Positions 1-11,300 of a DNA stretch of 64,000 nucleotides are shown here, one piece after another. The stretch comes from Heterodera schachtii (taxonomy: Eukaryota > Nematoda > Chromadorea > Rhabditida > Heteroderidae). The stretch is taken from assembly GCA_023374025.1 (NCBI GenBank), contig SIJG01000082.1, forward strand, positions 273,464 through 337,463. The letters are read 5' to 3'. Below the pieces are notes generated by a model that saw only the letters and a list, made by a program, of their open reading frames with translations, was not told the origin of the DNA and searched no databases. Numbering within the stretch: the stretch's first letter is position 1; each line of letters begins with the position of its first letter. The position numbers were made by a program, and so were the translations under genes.

Positions 1-131
1 CCCGGTCGAAATACAGAAATAAAATGTGATTATTCTACATTTTTTTTTGTCTTTAGTATTTTTAAATATTTTGAGTAAAGAAAAGGATTAATTTGGGTTA
101 AAATGTAGCATTGCAATTAAATCCAATCAAA

Positions 132-757
132 TTAGTTTTGTTGAAATCCGCCTGTCATTCTTGGAAAGTCCATGGCCGTTGATGGTCCTGGTGCCATAGT
201 CCATGCTGCCGATGTCGATGGGCCTGTGAAGTTCATCCATGATCCGCGTCCGCCTTTTCTTCCACGACCGCGCCGAGCGTCCGCGCCAATTGCCTCTTCC
301 ACCGCGTGTCTTCCAACTAAGTCATGCTCCTTCCACGGATCATTCGCAAATGGTTCTCCCTCACATTTTGCTTCTTTTTCGTCGCCGCTCGCTTTTTCCG
401 TCCTTTTCGAGTATTTTTGTACTTCCCGTGAGGCATTTTGTGCCTCATCCGAAATCACGAGTGCCCTCTCGCGAATTTTTAAAAGGCATTGGAGTACATT
501 TCGGGCCTCCTTCGTCTTCTTTTCATGCTCACGTAACTTTTGGACTCGGGTTCCCTGTTTTCGATAGACGGTGTGTCCAATTATTTTTCCATTTTCCTCC
601 AACATTATTGGTGCCACTTGCTCCTCCTCTTCCTGCACCTTGATTTGGCCACTGGCCAAGGTTTTTCTGACTTTTTCCAAAGCAGGCTTCTTTCCATCGA
701 TTGGGGCGATCGCTGCTCTTCGTCGGTCATTTCTTCCATTGGATGTTTTTTCATAAT
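132..757 (-). CDS. 3' exon of an unrecognised RG-rich, charged protein
   Basis: An open frame runs from an AG acceptor candidate at about 758 to a stop at 132. The part read encodes roughly 200 residues: a basic N-terminal stretch, a long charged region rich in E, K, R and A that looks like coiled coil (RVQKLREHEKKTKEARNVL), then a glycine-arginine patch (RRGRGRKGGRG) and a G/S/T/P tail ending GGFQQN. The frame is higher in GC than its surroundings, which supports coding. No ATG in this frame lies near the acceptor, so upstream exons are expected, but the next 350 bases hold repeat-related sequence. I do not recognise the family. The RG patch is the kind seen in RNA-binding proteins, but that alone does not assign a function. 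Confidence 0.55.
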
Positions 758-1109
758 CTCACGAAGTTAATCCGATTTTCTTTATTACTTGCCGATTTGA
801 CATTAGAACATTTAAAAAAATAATATTACGCATTTGTAAATAAAAAATAATTTTTAAATATGTTTATACTCTACTTTTGGCATCAAAATTGCAATGAAAG
901 TAGGGAAAAACAAATATTTTTTGATTAATAGCATAAAAATGTTTATTTAATCGTGGAATTATTTTATTTTTTCATTTATTTAGAATCTTCTTAAAATTAT
1001 TTATTCTGAGAAAATATATGAATTATATATGTATTGCCATGAATAATATAATAAATTCATTTTTTATTATTTTAAATTTAATTTGTTTTAGAAATATCTC
1101 ATCTTTAAA
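758..1109 (+). promoter_or_regulatory. 5' flank shared by HTH-family copies (subfamily 2)
   Basis: No gene is seen. From about 840 the sequence is recognisably the same as the upstream flank of the intact copy at 44911-45612 (about 45615-45890 reversed) and of the copy at 35762-36481 (36484-36640 reversed). Shared landmarks are a block around TGCAATGAAAGTAGGG and, just before the ATG, TTTGTTTTAG followed by ATCTCATCTTTAAA. The TTTTAG about 20 bases before the ATG looks like a nematode splice or trans-splice acceptor. Co-duplication with the coding part suggests that promoter and gene move as a unit. Confidence 0.5.
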
Positions 1110-1829
1110 ATGAAATTATGCCTATTATTTTCTTTAAGTGTTTTTTTGATCGTCATAATTAATATTAATTATGTTGAATCAGTGGATCAAAAATTGCAAC
1201 AAAAGTCATTTGATGAAATATTTGGAGAAAAATGTGAAGAAAAAGAAGAAAAACAACGAAATGAGAAGGAAAGAAAGGAAATAATTGGAAAATTCTATAA
1301 AATAAAAGAAAAAATAAAGAAAAAGGAAAGAAATATTCAGATAAAAAATGGAAGAAAATTGATAGTAAAATAACGAAAAAATTGGGGACAAATCGCAATA
1401 TATTTATGAATGGATTAAAAAATTTGGTCTTCAAAAACAAATACAAAAAAGATATAAATCAACAACTGATGAAGAAAAATTTGAAATTGTACAAAATTTA
1501 TTGAAATGGCAAATGAATTTAAGCAAAAAAGAAAATATTCAAAAAAAGAATGGAATCAAAATTATGCCGAAATTTGTAAGAAAATTGGAATAAGCAATGG
1601 AACAATTAACAAATGGAAGAAACAATTTGGATTAAGCAATAAAAGATTAACGGAGGAAGAAAAAATTGAAAAAATTAAAAAATATTGGCAAGTAAAAAAA
1701 GAAAATCCAAAAATGAGTGTTGAAATTATTGCAAAAAAATTGAAAATTCACCAAAAGAGCATTTTCAATTGGAAGAAGCAATTTGGAGAAGAAATGTTTC
1801 AGAGAACAGCAGAAGAAGAAGAAAAGTGA
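1110..1829 (+). pseudogene. Broken copy of the secreted triple-HTH family (copy A)
   Basis: It starts with a good signal peptide (MKLCLLFSLSVFLIVIININ) and the family block SFDEIFGEKCEEKEEKQRNE. The frame is then lost near 1325-1335, again near 1400, and again before 1506. From 1506 an open stretch to 1829 restores modules 2 and 3 with WKKQFGL and WKKQFGEEMFQRTAEEEEK. The full extent matches intact copies in length and order, so this is a decayed full-length gene with at least three indels. Sequencing error is possible in such A-rich DNA but unlikely to explain all of them. Confidence 0.8.
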
Positions 1830-2172
1830 TTATTTGCTTGTGCTTTTTAATTTCAAATATTATTTTTAATGCTTTTTTTCTTTATTAATTTTACTAAATT
1901 ATAAATTTCCCTATTTTGGGTCTGTATCGTTTCGGCGCCGTCGTTTCGGCGTCATAACCAAATCCAACAGTTTTGGTATCATTTGAAAGCTTAACGTGTT
2001 TAGAAGCTATTTCTAAGCTATTGTTTTGCGATTAGACAATTACCAAAAAGTTATAACATGAAATTGCAAAAAAAGTCAAAAATTTTGAAGTTTTTTCTTA
2101 ATAAATTAAAAAAATTCCGTTAAATGGTTTTGGTTTCAGCTTTTTCTTCTTTTTTTTTGCTCGAATTTACCT
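1830..2172. other. AT-rich spacer, repeat remnants
   Basis: No gene is seen. A small GC-richer patch with CGTTTCGGCG repeated lies at about 1927-1953. The following 100 bases (AACGTGTTTAGAAGC...) resemble 44380-44460 and look like a degraded dispersed repeat. Confidence 0.3.
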
Positions 2173-2447
2173 AACTGGACTAGGGTTGCGACCCCGACCC
2201 CGAACCCCGACATTTTTGTCCATTTTTCGGGGTTAACCCCGACCCCGACGCTTCCAACCCCGACGAACCCCGACCCCGACCCTTAACCCCGACTCGGGGT
2301 TAAATATATACCCCTAAGAATGGCATTTTCATGGGAGAAAGGCAAAAAAGTTGTACGAAAAACGAATTTTTTTAACCATTTAGACAAATTTTTATGTTTA
2401 GACAAATTTTTATGGAATAAAGTAATTTGCTTTGTATTCAACACTGA

Positions 2448-3178
2448 CTTTTGTGGAGTAGTGGATAGGGCTCTAGGAAAATCCGACACTGGAAATCCGA
2501 CACCAGAAAATCCGACACTGGAAAATCCGACACAAGCGGTAAATCCGACATTGAAATAATTTTGATTGTTTAAGTTAATGGCTAAGTTTATCGTTTTCGA
2601 ATTGGATTAAAAAAAACTATTTGGTTGTGCCATTCGATGGGATATTGATGGCAAATAATAAAAGGGTTGTCGATTGTTGCGAGTCGCATAAATCTCTGTG
2701 AGATTCTTTTCACCACGTATACTTTCTTATGCTTCATGCCCATTCCTCTGATTTCATTTGCCGGATTGTTTACAATTTTTGTGAGATAAACGGCATTGAA
2801 ATAATAGGATTATTATATGCCTACCTTAAATCTATTTTATAGAAATAAAAATATTAATTTTAAAGAATATAAGTAGGTATTTAATTTTTATTATATGTAT
2901 TTTAAATATATACTAACTCAAGCAATCAAAAATTATTTTTAAAATTTAAAGTTGGTGTCGGTTTTTCCAATGTCGGATTTACCGCTTGTGTCGGATTTTC
3001 CACCGGTGTCGGATTTTCTGCTTGTGACGGATTTTCCAGTGTCGGATTTTCCGGTGTCGGATTTTCCAGTGTCGGATTTTCCGGCTCCCGTGGATAGTGC
3101 TTTAACACAAACACACTTTTTGTCATGAGTTCGATACCGGTGGACGTTTTCTTTTTGAATTTATTTTTTCTGATAGGA
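2448..3178 (+). repeat. tRNA-derived SINE, split by a foldback element
   Basis: Joining 2448-2469 to 3090-3178 gives a tRNA-like head with a box A-like part (GTAGTGGATAGTGC) and a box B-like part (GAGTTCGATACC), then a tail GACGTTTTCTTTTTGAA. A second copy with the same layout lies on the minus strand at 18722-18820 (GTGGCTTCGTGGTTAGTG, then GAGTTCGATACC and GACGTTTTCTTTTGAA). Two copies sharing both boxes and the tail support a SINE family rather than a chance match. Confidence 0.65.
2470..3089. mobile_element. Foldback element with tandem GGAAAATCCGACAC ends
   Basis: Both ends carry arrays of GGAAAATCCGACAC-like units in opposite orientation (2476-2553 and 2950-3085). Flanks are GTGGATAGG (2461-2469) and GTGGATAGT (3090-3098), matching at 8 of 9 bases, which fits a Mutator-like 9-bp duplication. 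It sits in the box A region of the SINE. No coding frame is seen inside. Confidence 0.65.
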
Positions 3179-3952
3179 TTTTTAAACAAAAACACCAATA
3201 AAAATTGACCTCACCACCTGACCAAAAAGCACTATTTTTCTTAAAAAAAAAAGTTGGCTCAAAATCGAGAAATTGGCATTTTTTTGATAAAAATCTGTTA
3301 ACAAATTGGACTTAAATTTTCAAAATTTCCCCGGCGGCGCCTATCGGCACCACCGGACCCCCAAAAAGTTTGGAAAAATAAAAATTTATAATGAAAAAAT
3401 CAGGGCTGCCAGGTAAAAATTTTAAATCATTTTGAAAAGTTTTATTCCAGATCAAAAAAACAAAAAATAATTTTTTTTTTTTTTTGCGGCGCACTTTTTC
3501 CAAAAAATCTTTTTGGAAACAGTGATCCGGCGGTGCCGGTAGGCGCCACCGGGAAAATTTTTGCAAATTAGAGAATTAAAGTGTAATTTGTTGAAATATT
3601 TTCACCAAAAATGACCATTTTTTCGACTTTGAGCCAATTTTTTAAGAAAAATAAGTATTGGGAGCCCGGCGCCGGAGGAAAAATTAAAAATTTGACCATT
3701 TTTAACAGATTTCACTGAAAATTGGACATTTTTAAAAATGCTTTATGTGTTTTTAATTAATTCTATACAAAATAATTATGAAATAAAAAAGCACATAAAA
3801 TTATTGATGAATAATAAATATTTTTAAACAAAATTATATAAAGTTTTTGACTATATGGCATAAGGCAAAAATTGAAAAACCCCGACCCCGACGCTTCCAA
3901 CCCCGACAACCCCGAACCCCGAATTTTCCAACCCCGACGTCGGGGTCGCAAC

Positions 3953-4632
3953 TAGAGAAAGGCAAATCAACTTTTTCTCTTAGGCGAACATTGTTTTAAT
4001 AAATATCAACATTAATGTTGATATTTAATTAAATCAACATAACATTATGCCATCAACGTAATATCAACGCTATTTTTAAAATTGGTATCATTTTTTGAAA
4101 ATTTAAAGCAATTTTTTAAAAATGACTTTTGGCGGAAAATAAAATGGGGAGAGAGATAACGCAAAAGTGAGAGGGTGTTAAATTCAGGCCCAGCCATACA
4201 AAAGCATATTTGATGAAGAAGAATAAAGAAAAATTAATTAAAAAGAGAGTGTTATGGGAAGAGATTTAAGACAGAGAGTGAACAGAGGACATAGTGAGGA
4301 ATCTGCGTCTATTACCAAAAGAATCAGCGAAGAAGGGACATAAAATCCCTTCCGATTGCACTCTCTCTTCAAATTATTTTCTCTACCCTCCTTCATCAAA
4401 AATGTTTTGTATGACTGGGACTGAAAGCACTCTCTCATTTTTACATTATCTCTCTCCATAAAATTAAAAACGTTCAAATAAATTTTAAAAAATTATCGCA
4501 ATTTTAAAAATTTACGTTGATATTTGCGTTGATGGCTTAATGTTATGTTGATTGAATTAAATATCAACATCAATGTTGATATTTATTAAAACAATGTTCG
4601 CTAAGAGAAAAATGTTGATTTGCCTTTCTCTA
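3953..4632. mobile_element. hAT MITE with long terminal inverted repeats and perfect 8-bp duplication
   Basis: The element begins TAGAGAAAGGCAAATCAAC and ends with the exact inverse. The inverted arms run for roughly 100 bases each and include ATCAACATTAATGTTGATAT. The 8-mer GTCGCAAC flanks both sides (3945-3952, 4633-4640). That 8-mer is part of the outer element's own terminal repeat, so this MITE inserted into the outer element after it had landed. The interior forms a second, weaker inverted repeat. No coding capacity. Confidence 0.85.
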
Positions 4633-4652
4633 GTCGCAACCCTAAAATGGAC

Positions 4653-5306
4653 CATCCAAAACTCATTTTGTGCATAATTTGCAATTTTTTCCATATTTGG
4701 CGTATTGTCCATATTTCATATTATTATGTGATCCAATTTTTATTTTTTTCCCCCATAATTCGGTGTTTTTTTCTAATTTTAATTTTCTGTATATATAAAA
4801 CCGTTTCTGTCCAAATTGTTACTTTTTGGTTTTTTTTTTTTGAAAAAAATGATTTTTGGCTTTTCTCGAGATATAAACTCAAAAGCTTAAAAAATCTTGA
4901 ACTAAATACTCCTTTAAATAAAATATATTTTATATAAAAATATAGCATAGTAGTAGTCATATGAGTAATACCATCTTTTCGAAAAGGTCCTAAGTTTTAT
5001 ATAAAACGGCCAAGAATTTTGATTCTTAATTTATCAACAAAAAAAAAAATCACCAAGGAAAATTGACAATTTGCTACAATTTTCATCATTATTTTTACAT
5101 TTGCCAATATTTTAAAAATAATAAATTTCAAAATTAAATAATTGAAAAAAGAAATGTATTCAAAATTTAAGCAGAAAAAATCAAAGATATAAAAATAAAA
5201 GCTCTGATCAGCGACAGACACTGTACAGATGCAAACAATCACTAGGGCTGAATTTTAAAAGTATAAACTTACCAATTAAAAAAAATCATTAGCCCTAATT
5301 ATTACA
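4653..5306. other. 3' flank of num-1
   Basis: AT-rich, no gene seen. The part from about 4985 to 5306 is present a second time, in the other orientation, at about 39310-39585, directly after a copy of the num-1 last exon. Confidence 0.5.
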
Positions 5307-8300
5307 CTAAACATTTACAGGCGGGGTTTTTCCATTGCTGAACGGATTGTTTTGTTCAAATGACATCGTTTGATCACTTTTTTGATCAAATCTCATCGTT
5401 TGAGCACTTTTCTGATCAAATGTTGTTCCATCGTTCGCTTTTCGCCTTTGCGGAAGTGGCGGAATTGCGCGCGGACTCATTAGCTTCAGTGCCGATTGTT
5501 CCAACACACGCTGGGACCAATTAACATCAAACGGATCAACGGCATTTGCATTGGCATTTGTCGTCGTCTGTTGACTACTTGCCAGCACTGGTATTCTAAT
5601 AGATGGAAAATTGGCATTTAAAATTCGCTTTAAAATTATCATTTAAAAGCAATAATTATTGTTTACCCCATAGGCGGTGGACTGTGCGGCAGTTCCATCT
5701 CCTGCAACAGTTGGTACTCAATTTGCCGGAACGGTTTACGGCTGCTGGTCGCCCCACCATTTGTCGCTGGACGACCAGCGCTCGCCGTTGTCGCTGTCGA
5801 GTCAGCCATGTCGCTGGCGAGCACTACCGGTGGCGACTTGGGGAGTCGCGGCGACACTTGGAGTAATCGCGGGTTGTTGGCCCAGTTGATGCTGGCTGCT
5901 TCGCTGCTGTTGGCCCACGCAATTTGTTGTGCTAATGAAGATGTATTGGCGGTTGTGCAACCGTAACCAATTGGTGATGCTTTACTGTCGGAGACTACCG
6001 TATCTTAAATTTTATTGGGTGAAACGGCGGGTGGGGGGAAGTGGGGTAATTAGTGCATCCATTATGATACCTGTCAATTTTGGCATTGTGTTGTTGCTGG
6101 CATTCATTTTTGTTGCATTTTCGTGCCAATTTTGTTGGCCTTCCACCCTTTGGCCGGTGCCAAATGATTGTGAATGGGGCAACAGTTGAGCCATCATTGG
6201 CATTCCGTCTGTTTTTGGTGCCAATGTTGACAATGAAGCGGCTTTTTGCATTATGTCGGCCAACCAAAAGTCAGCACGAGCAGGTGAGCGCGGCAAAAAT
6301 GTTGGTTGGCATTGTGTTTGTTGTTGCTGCTGTTGTTGTACTTCCATTTTTGTGTGAAACGGATCGGCCGGGGAAGGGCTAAAAGAGTAAATAAATTGTC
6401 CAATTTTTATAACCAATGAAATTACAGTCGGACAGACTACGGTAATTATTAAATGTTAACCCAGTAATATTACGGTAGTGTTTAGTCAGTAATCATTAAA
6501 CCATAATTCAGTAATTACTGTGGTGTTGTCTTTGGTAATTATTAAACATTGATCCGATAATTTCGGTAGTGATGGCTACAGTAATTATTAAACTTTAATC
6601 CATGTATTACTGTAGTGATGACTACAGTAATTATTAAACTTTAACCCAGTAATATTACGGTAGGGCTGACTATGGTAATTATGAAATGTATAATTTCCTT
6701 GCCTTTCTCTCGGATTGCACTGCTTTTCTTCTTCCAGAATTGTTGTCGGAATTGAAGGCTCAAATGTGCACCAATTTGCTTAAAAATATATATATTTTTT
6801 TAATATTTTTTAAAATGGTTGTACTTGGCGCTATGTTTGGCATTGTGTGCGGTAGGGTACGGTAAAATCGTTGTCGGCTATTTCCTGTTCCTCGGTTGAA
6901 GTCCCAACTTTCGCTGATAACATTATTTGCTGACCCATTCACATCTGTGCAAATTTTTGCATTAAATTTTTCCCCCTCTTTATGAAGCTAATTTCGTTTA
7001 ATTATGCATTAAAACATAATCAATTATAAAAATGATCATCTTAGCAATCATAAAAACACAACGAAAATGATAGAAATATAGTCATTTTATTATTCGAAAT
7101 TTTTTCGTTACCTAATTGCTTTATTTAATTGAGCTGTAATTTTGAATTCAAACTTTTTCCACCCCCCCCCCCCTATAAATTTTTTCTGACATTTAACCCT
7201 GTTTTTCAATGTGTTTCATCATTAAAATAAAAATTTTTATATCTTCATTTGTATAAAATTGTAAAAAATATATTGTTAAATCTTTTTTTTTTTTTTTTTG
7301 TATTTTAAATTATTGCAAAATGCCAAAATCACAACTTAATGAATTTTCAAGGGCGTCCTTGAAATAAATGGCACGAATGCTGGTTTTCAAAATTCGCCGT
7401 TTTGAATATATTTTTTTGCTTTTTTCCACTTTCTTACCCCCGTTGTTGGTGGTGGTGGTAGTGCCAATGCCAATTTCCTCCTCCACGTCGCCCTCCCAAA
7501 TTGGCTCGTTGTGCAGCGACATCCTTGGCATTGTGCCAAACCGTTTTGCCATATTATTTTTTGGTTGTAATGAACAGAAGCGGGCAAATTGGGAAGCAGC
7601 AATTTGTTGTTGGCATTGTTGTTGTTGCGATTCGACCACAACATTAGCATTAGCATTGGCATTGGCATTTGCAATAACAACAACAGTTGAAGAAGAGTTA
7701 GGGGCACGCAAAGAGCCCTAAAATGCCGAATTTTGTTAAGTTTTTAAATGGTTGCGTATTTTATCAGAATTTCTTAATTATTACAAAAAATTTAAAAAAT
7801 TTGATTTTTAATTTCATAAAATTCTAAACTTTTTCGTTTTAAAAATATTATGAATTATTATGAATAATTTTGTTTTTTAAAAAACCACTTTCTTGGTGCC
7901 TAAAAAAAAATTTTGGAAAGCATTTTTAGACAAAATCTTCAAGGAAAATTTTTTTTTGGATAGATTGCATTTTTGGGATTCCATAATTCTCTCAAAAATT
8001 TTGTGAAATTTTATTTTATTTTACAAAAATATAAAACATTAAAAAAAAAAAAAAACCACCTTACCGATCGTTCAAATAAGCTCGGGTTGCCGCTTGGCCG
8101 TGGTGTCGAAGCATTCAACGCTGGTGTTACCGTAGGCATTGTTGGTATTGACGGCATACTGTGCCTGTAAATTTGAATAGTACATTTCTCCAATTTTCCC
8201 ACAAATGAAAAATATATATTTGAACCACTGTACCTGTTAGATACTGTCACCGAATTATTTGTTTGCTGCACTTTTCCATCCACCAAAATTGCCTTCTGTG

Positions 8301-11300
8301 GATCGGACCGGCGTTCACTGATCGACAATTGGCGAAACGACCCGTAGGCTTGATTGGTTCTGTAAACACGAGAAAGTTAATAGTGAGATAAGAAAGGCTC
8401 TAATTTTTTGAGTTTAACTAAAAAAAAAATATGAAAAAATCATTTAAACTTAAAAAAGTCAATTAAATTTAAAAAAAAATTCCTAGGGGGTTGGAAAAAT
8501 TTCTTGAAAAATTATTAATGAAGCGCCAATTGTCCTGGATTTTCGGAAAAATTTCGCGCATCTTTTTCGGAAGTTTTTGTTAAGTCTAAGTATTGAAGGG
8601 GGGGGGGGGGGTAACAACAAGGAAAACGGAAATTTTTCAGCAAAAATATTATTTTTTTCCTTGGAGTCTTAACCTAGCCTCATTTCGGTTTTATAATTTT
8701 ACGAAAATTTATTATTCATTATATAAATTTTTTAAAATTCCCGCCTCGCAAATTCTGCTCCACCTCCGCCACAATTGTCCTCAATGCCCGAGTCCAATTC
8801 CACAGTATGCGCAAGCGCTTGTGCATTACGGTATGCCGCCGTTTCTGCGTCCCGTTTCCGCTTCTTCTCAAGACAGACAGTGAACGCGCAGCCAACCGCA
8901 TGGCTTAACCGTTCGCCCTATGGCGGAAATAAATAAAATATTATTAATTTATTTTATAGCTTTTATAGACTGAATTTAACACCATAAAATTGCAATATTT
9001 AGAAGAAATTAATGTGATAATGTGAACCAAATAAAAAAATCCTTAATATTTTAACAATAAATTAAAAATAATGATAAATTTCCACAATTTTTTTTGCCTT
9101 ACAAAAAATTTTTTTATGATAAAAATGTATTTTTATCAATTTTTTTTAATTTTAATATTTTTAATTACTTGGTATAACAAATATATTTCATTAAAAATTG
9201 TAAAACATTCTCATTTCTTTATTGCTTTTTTATGAAATAATTTTTTTTTTCAATATAAACTATAGTGCCCTTCATATAAGTATACAGTACCGTATCTTTT
9301 GTGGCATGGAAGCCGTGGCACATCCAACGGCGCGTGGCGCCGTCCCGGCAAATGTACGAAAAGCCCTTCTCATTGCTTCGATCCGGCGCACAAAATGACA
9401 CTTTTTCGATTGTCTGCAAAACTTTTAAAATTTAAATATAAAATATTCTTAGATTTTTTAATTGTCGGTGCCTGATCAACGATCAATCCTCGGTTGTGTT
9501 CCTGATCAACCACACGGATGCCGTCCCCGGAAATGTACAACAATGCCTTGGTCACCCGCTTTCGTGCCTTAACATTGGCATAATTAGGTGACACATTGTT
9601 GTCCTGTATAAGTATGACAAGGACGTCCTTGAAAATCGAAGTGTCCTTGATTTAAGATATGTCACTTTTGAGGCCTATGTCACTTTTTGAGCGTAAATTG
9701 CATAAATTTCAAAAATTTGACTAAAAAGCTGTTTCTCTGAGACTGAAATTTTGAAGGCCATGTTAAATTGGAAATATTTTATTTTATATAAATAAAAAAT
9801 TAGATTAAAAAAAAAATCAACAAAATAAAATAAAAAAACAATTTTCGATTATGAAAATAATTATAAATTTTGAGTAAATTTTTACTGTCTCGAATTTAAT
9901 TTTAACATTTAATATTTTAAGAAATGTTACATTTGATATTTGAAATGTTTAATGAAAGATATAAAAGTTTTTTAATATTTCAAGCATTTATTTTAAATTT
10001 GCCAAACTACAAAATTTTCGGAAAATTCAAAATGCAAAAAAATAATTTTATTATGCTCCAACCCTGAGATGTTGAAGAGCACTTTCGCACACGGACATGC
10101 CACGCGATTCAAACACTTCACAAGCGCCGAGATACTGTAAATATCGTATAAAAAAAAAAAATATTAGAAGAAAAAAACCGTATGATACTTTTGAAAATTG
10201 TATAAAATAATTAAAAAACCAATTAAAAAAACCAAAACCATTGGAATTCAACTACCAATGCGAGATTTTAGAGTATAATCCAATAAAATGAATAATGAAA
10301 AATTCTCAAATTGCCAATCCTATCAAAGTTAGCCAAACAATTTATTTAATAAAAAAAAATTGCCGACAAAAGGCAACAGAATGCCAAAAAATTGCTTTTT
10401 TAGGGCATTTGAAATTGTCAAATTTGGGTAAAAATTAGCAAAATCTGACAAATCCATTCGATAATAAATTTTTGGTATACAATAAAATTTGAAAACCTTC
10501 ACAACGAAGCTGCAAGCGGCCGAACGCACCGCAATTTCGTCCGCGTGGCAATAATTTTTGGCGCCAGCGCCGGCAGACGGCCCTTCGCTGGCCGACTGAG
10601 TACCACCGGCGCCGGCGCCATCATTTGCTGTGACCGATGATTGAGTCAATGCCTTAGGGGACGGAGGATGGCAATTTGCCAATAAAAAGACGAAAATTTT
10701 AAATTTCATCATTTAAAATTGTTGAAAAAACTAAGCCAAGAGACGAAATTTAAGGTCACGAAAGCAATTGAAAATAAAATTTTTAAAATGCCTATAGAGA
10801 GAAAATTTTGGCTAACTTTTAGAAATTTAAATATTTTTGGAAAATAAAATGAGTAATTTTGGTGAGAGCAGAGGGCTAATGAGAGAGAGGCTGAAGAGCT
10901 GGAAATTGTAAATTTGTGAAATTTGTGGTAGAGAGATGGGAATTTTTCCCACAATTTCGCCACATTGGGATTTTCGTCGACTAAAATTGACATAAAAGCA
11001 TAAATTTTTTCCATTTTTTCTACTTTTATAATATGTAAATTATGAGGAAATGAAAACTCATTAAATTTTCTAATTTTTTCTTCCTGAATTTACCTGTTTT
11101 TAAAGAAAATTTTTTAAAAATTGAATAGATTTTCAAAATGGTTGAAGTTTTTAAAAATCGGGACCCTTTCATGCCAATTTGCAAGCAATTTTCCACTATA
11201 AAACACTAAAAATACATTTTCCATGACCAATATTTGCTTCTAATGCCACATAAATTAACGGGCAATTAGGGGTAATTATTAATCAAATTATTATCCGGAG

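Larger units (their letters stand above)
2181..4644. mobile_element. hAT-like non-autonomous element with GC-rich ends (nested insertions inside)
   Basis: The left end reads TAGGGTTGCGACCCCGAC and the right end finishes GTCGCAACCCTA, its inverse. The flanking 8-mers AACTGGAC (2173-2180) and AAATGGAC (4645-4652) match at 7 of 8 positions, as expected for an hAT target-site duplication, and the terminus fits the hAT pattern YARNG. Repeated CCCCGACCCCGA blocks fill both subterminal zones (2188-2300, 3880-3945). The interior has no transposase but contains a tRNA-type SINE, a foldback element, two copies of a GC-rich hyphenated palindrome (about 3330 and 3530) and a second hAT MITE at the right end. 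Confidence 0.75.

Noticed and set aside
4238..4477. Small minus-strand open frame in the hAT MITE
   Set aside because: It overlaps the inner inverted repeat of the MITE and has no domain or splice context.
8590..8612. G-run at 8598 as a quadruplex regulatory site
   Set aside because: Single mononucleotide runs of G or C occur at several places (7164, 18325, 32438, 40410) without shared context. Treated as low complexity.
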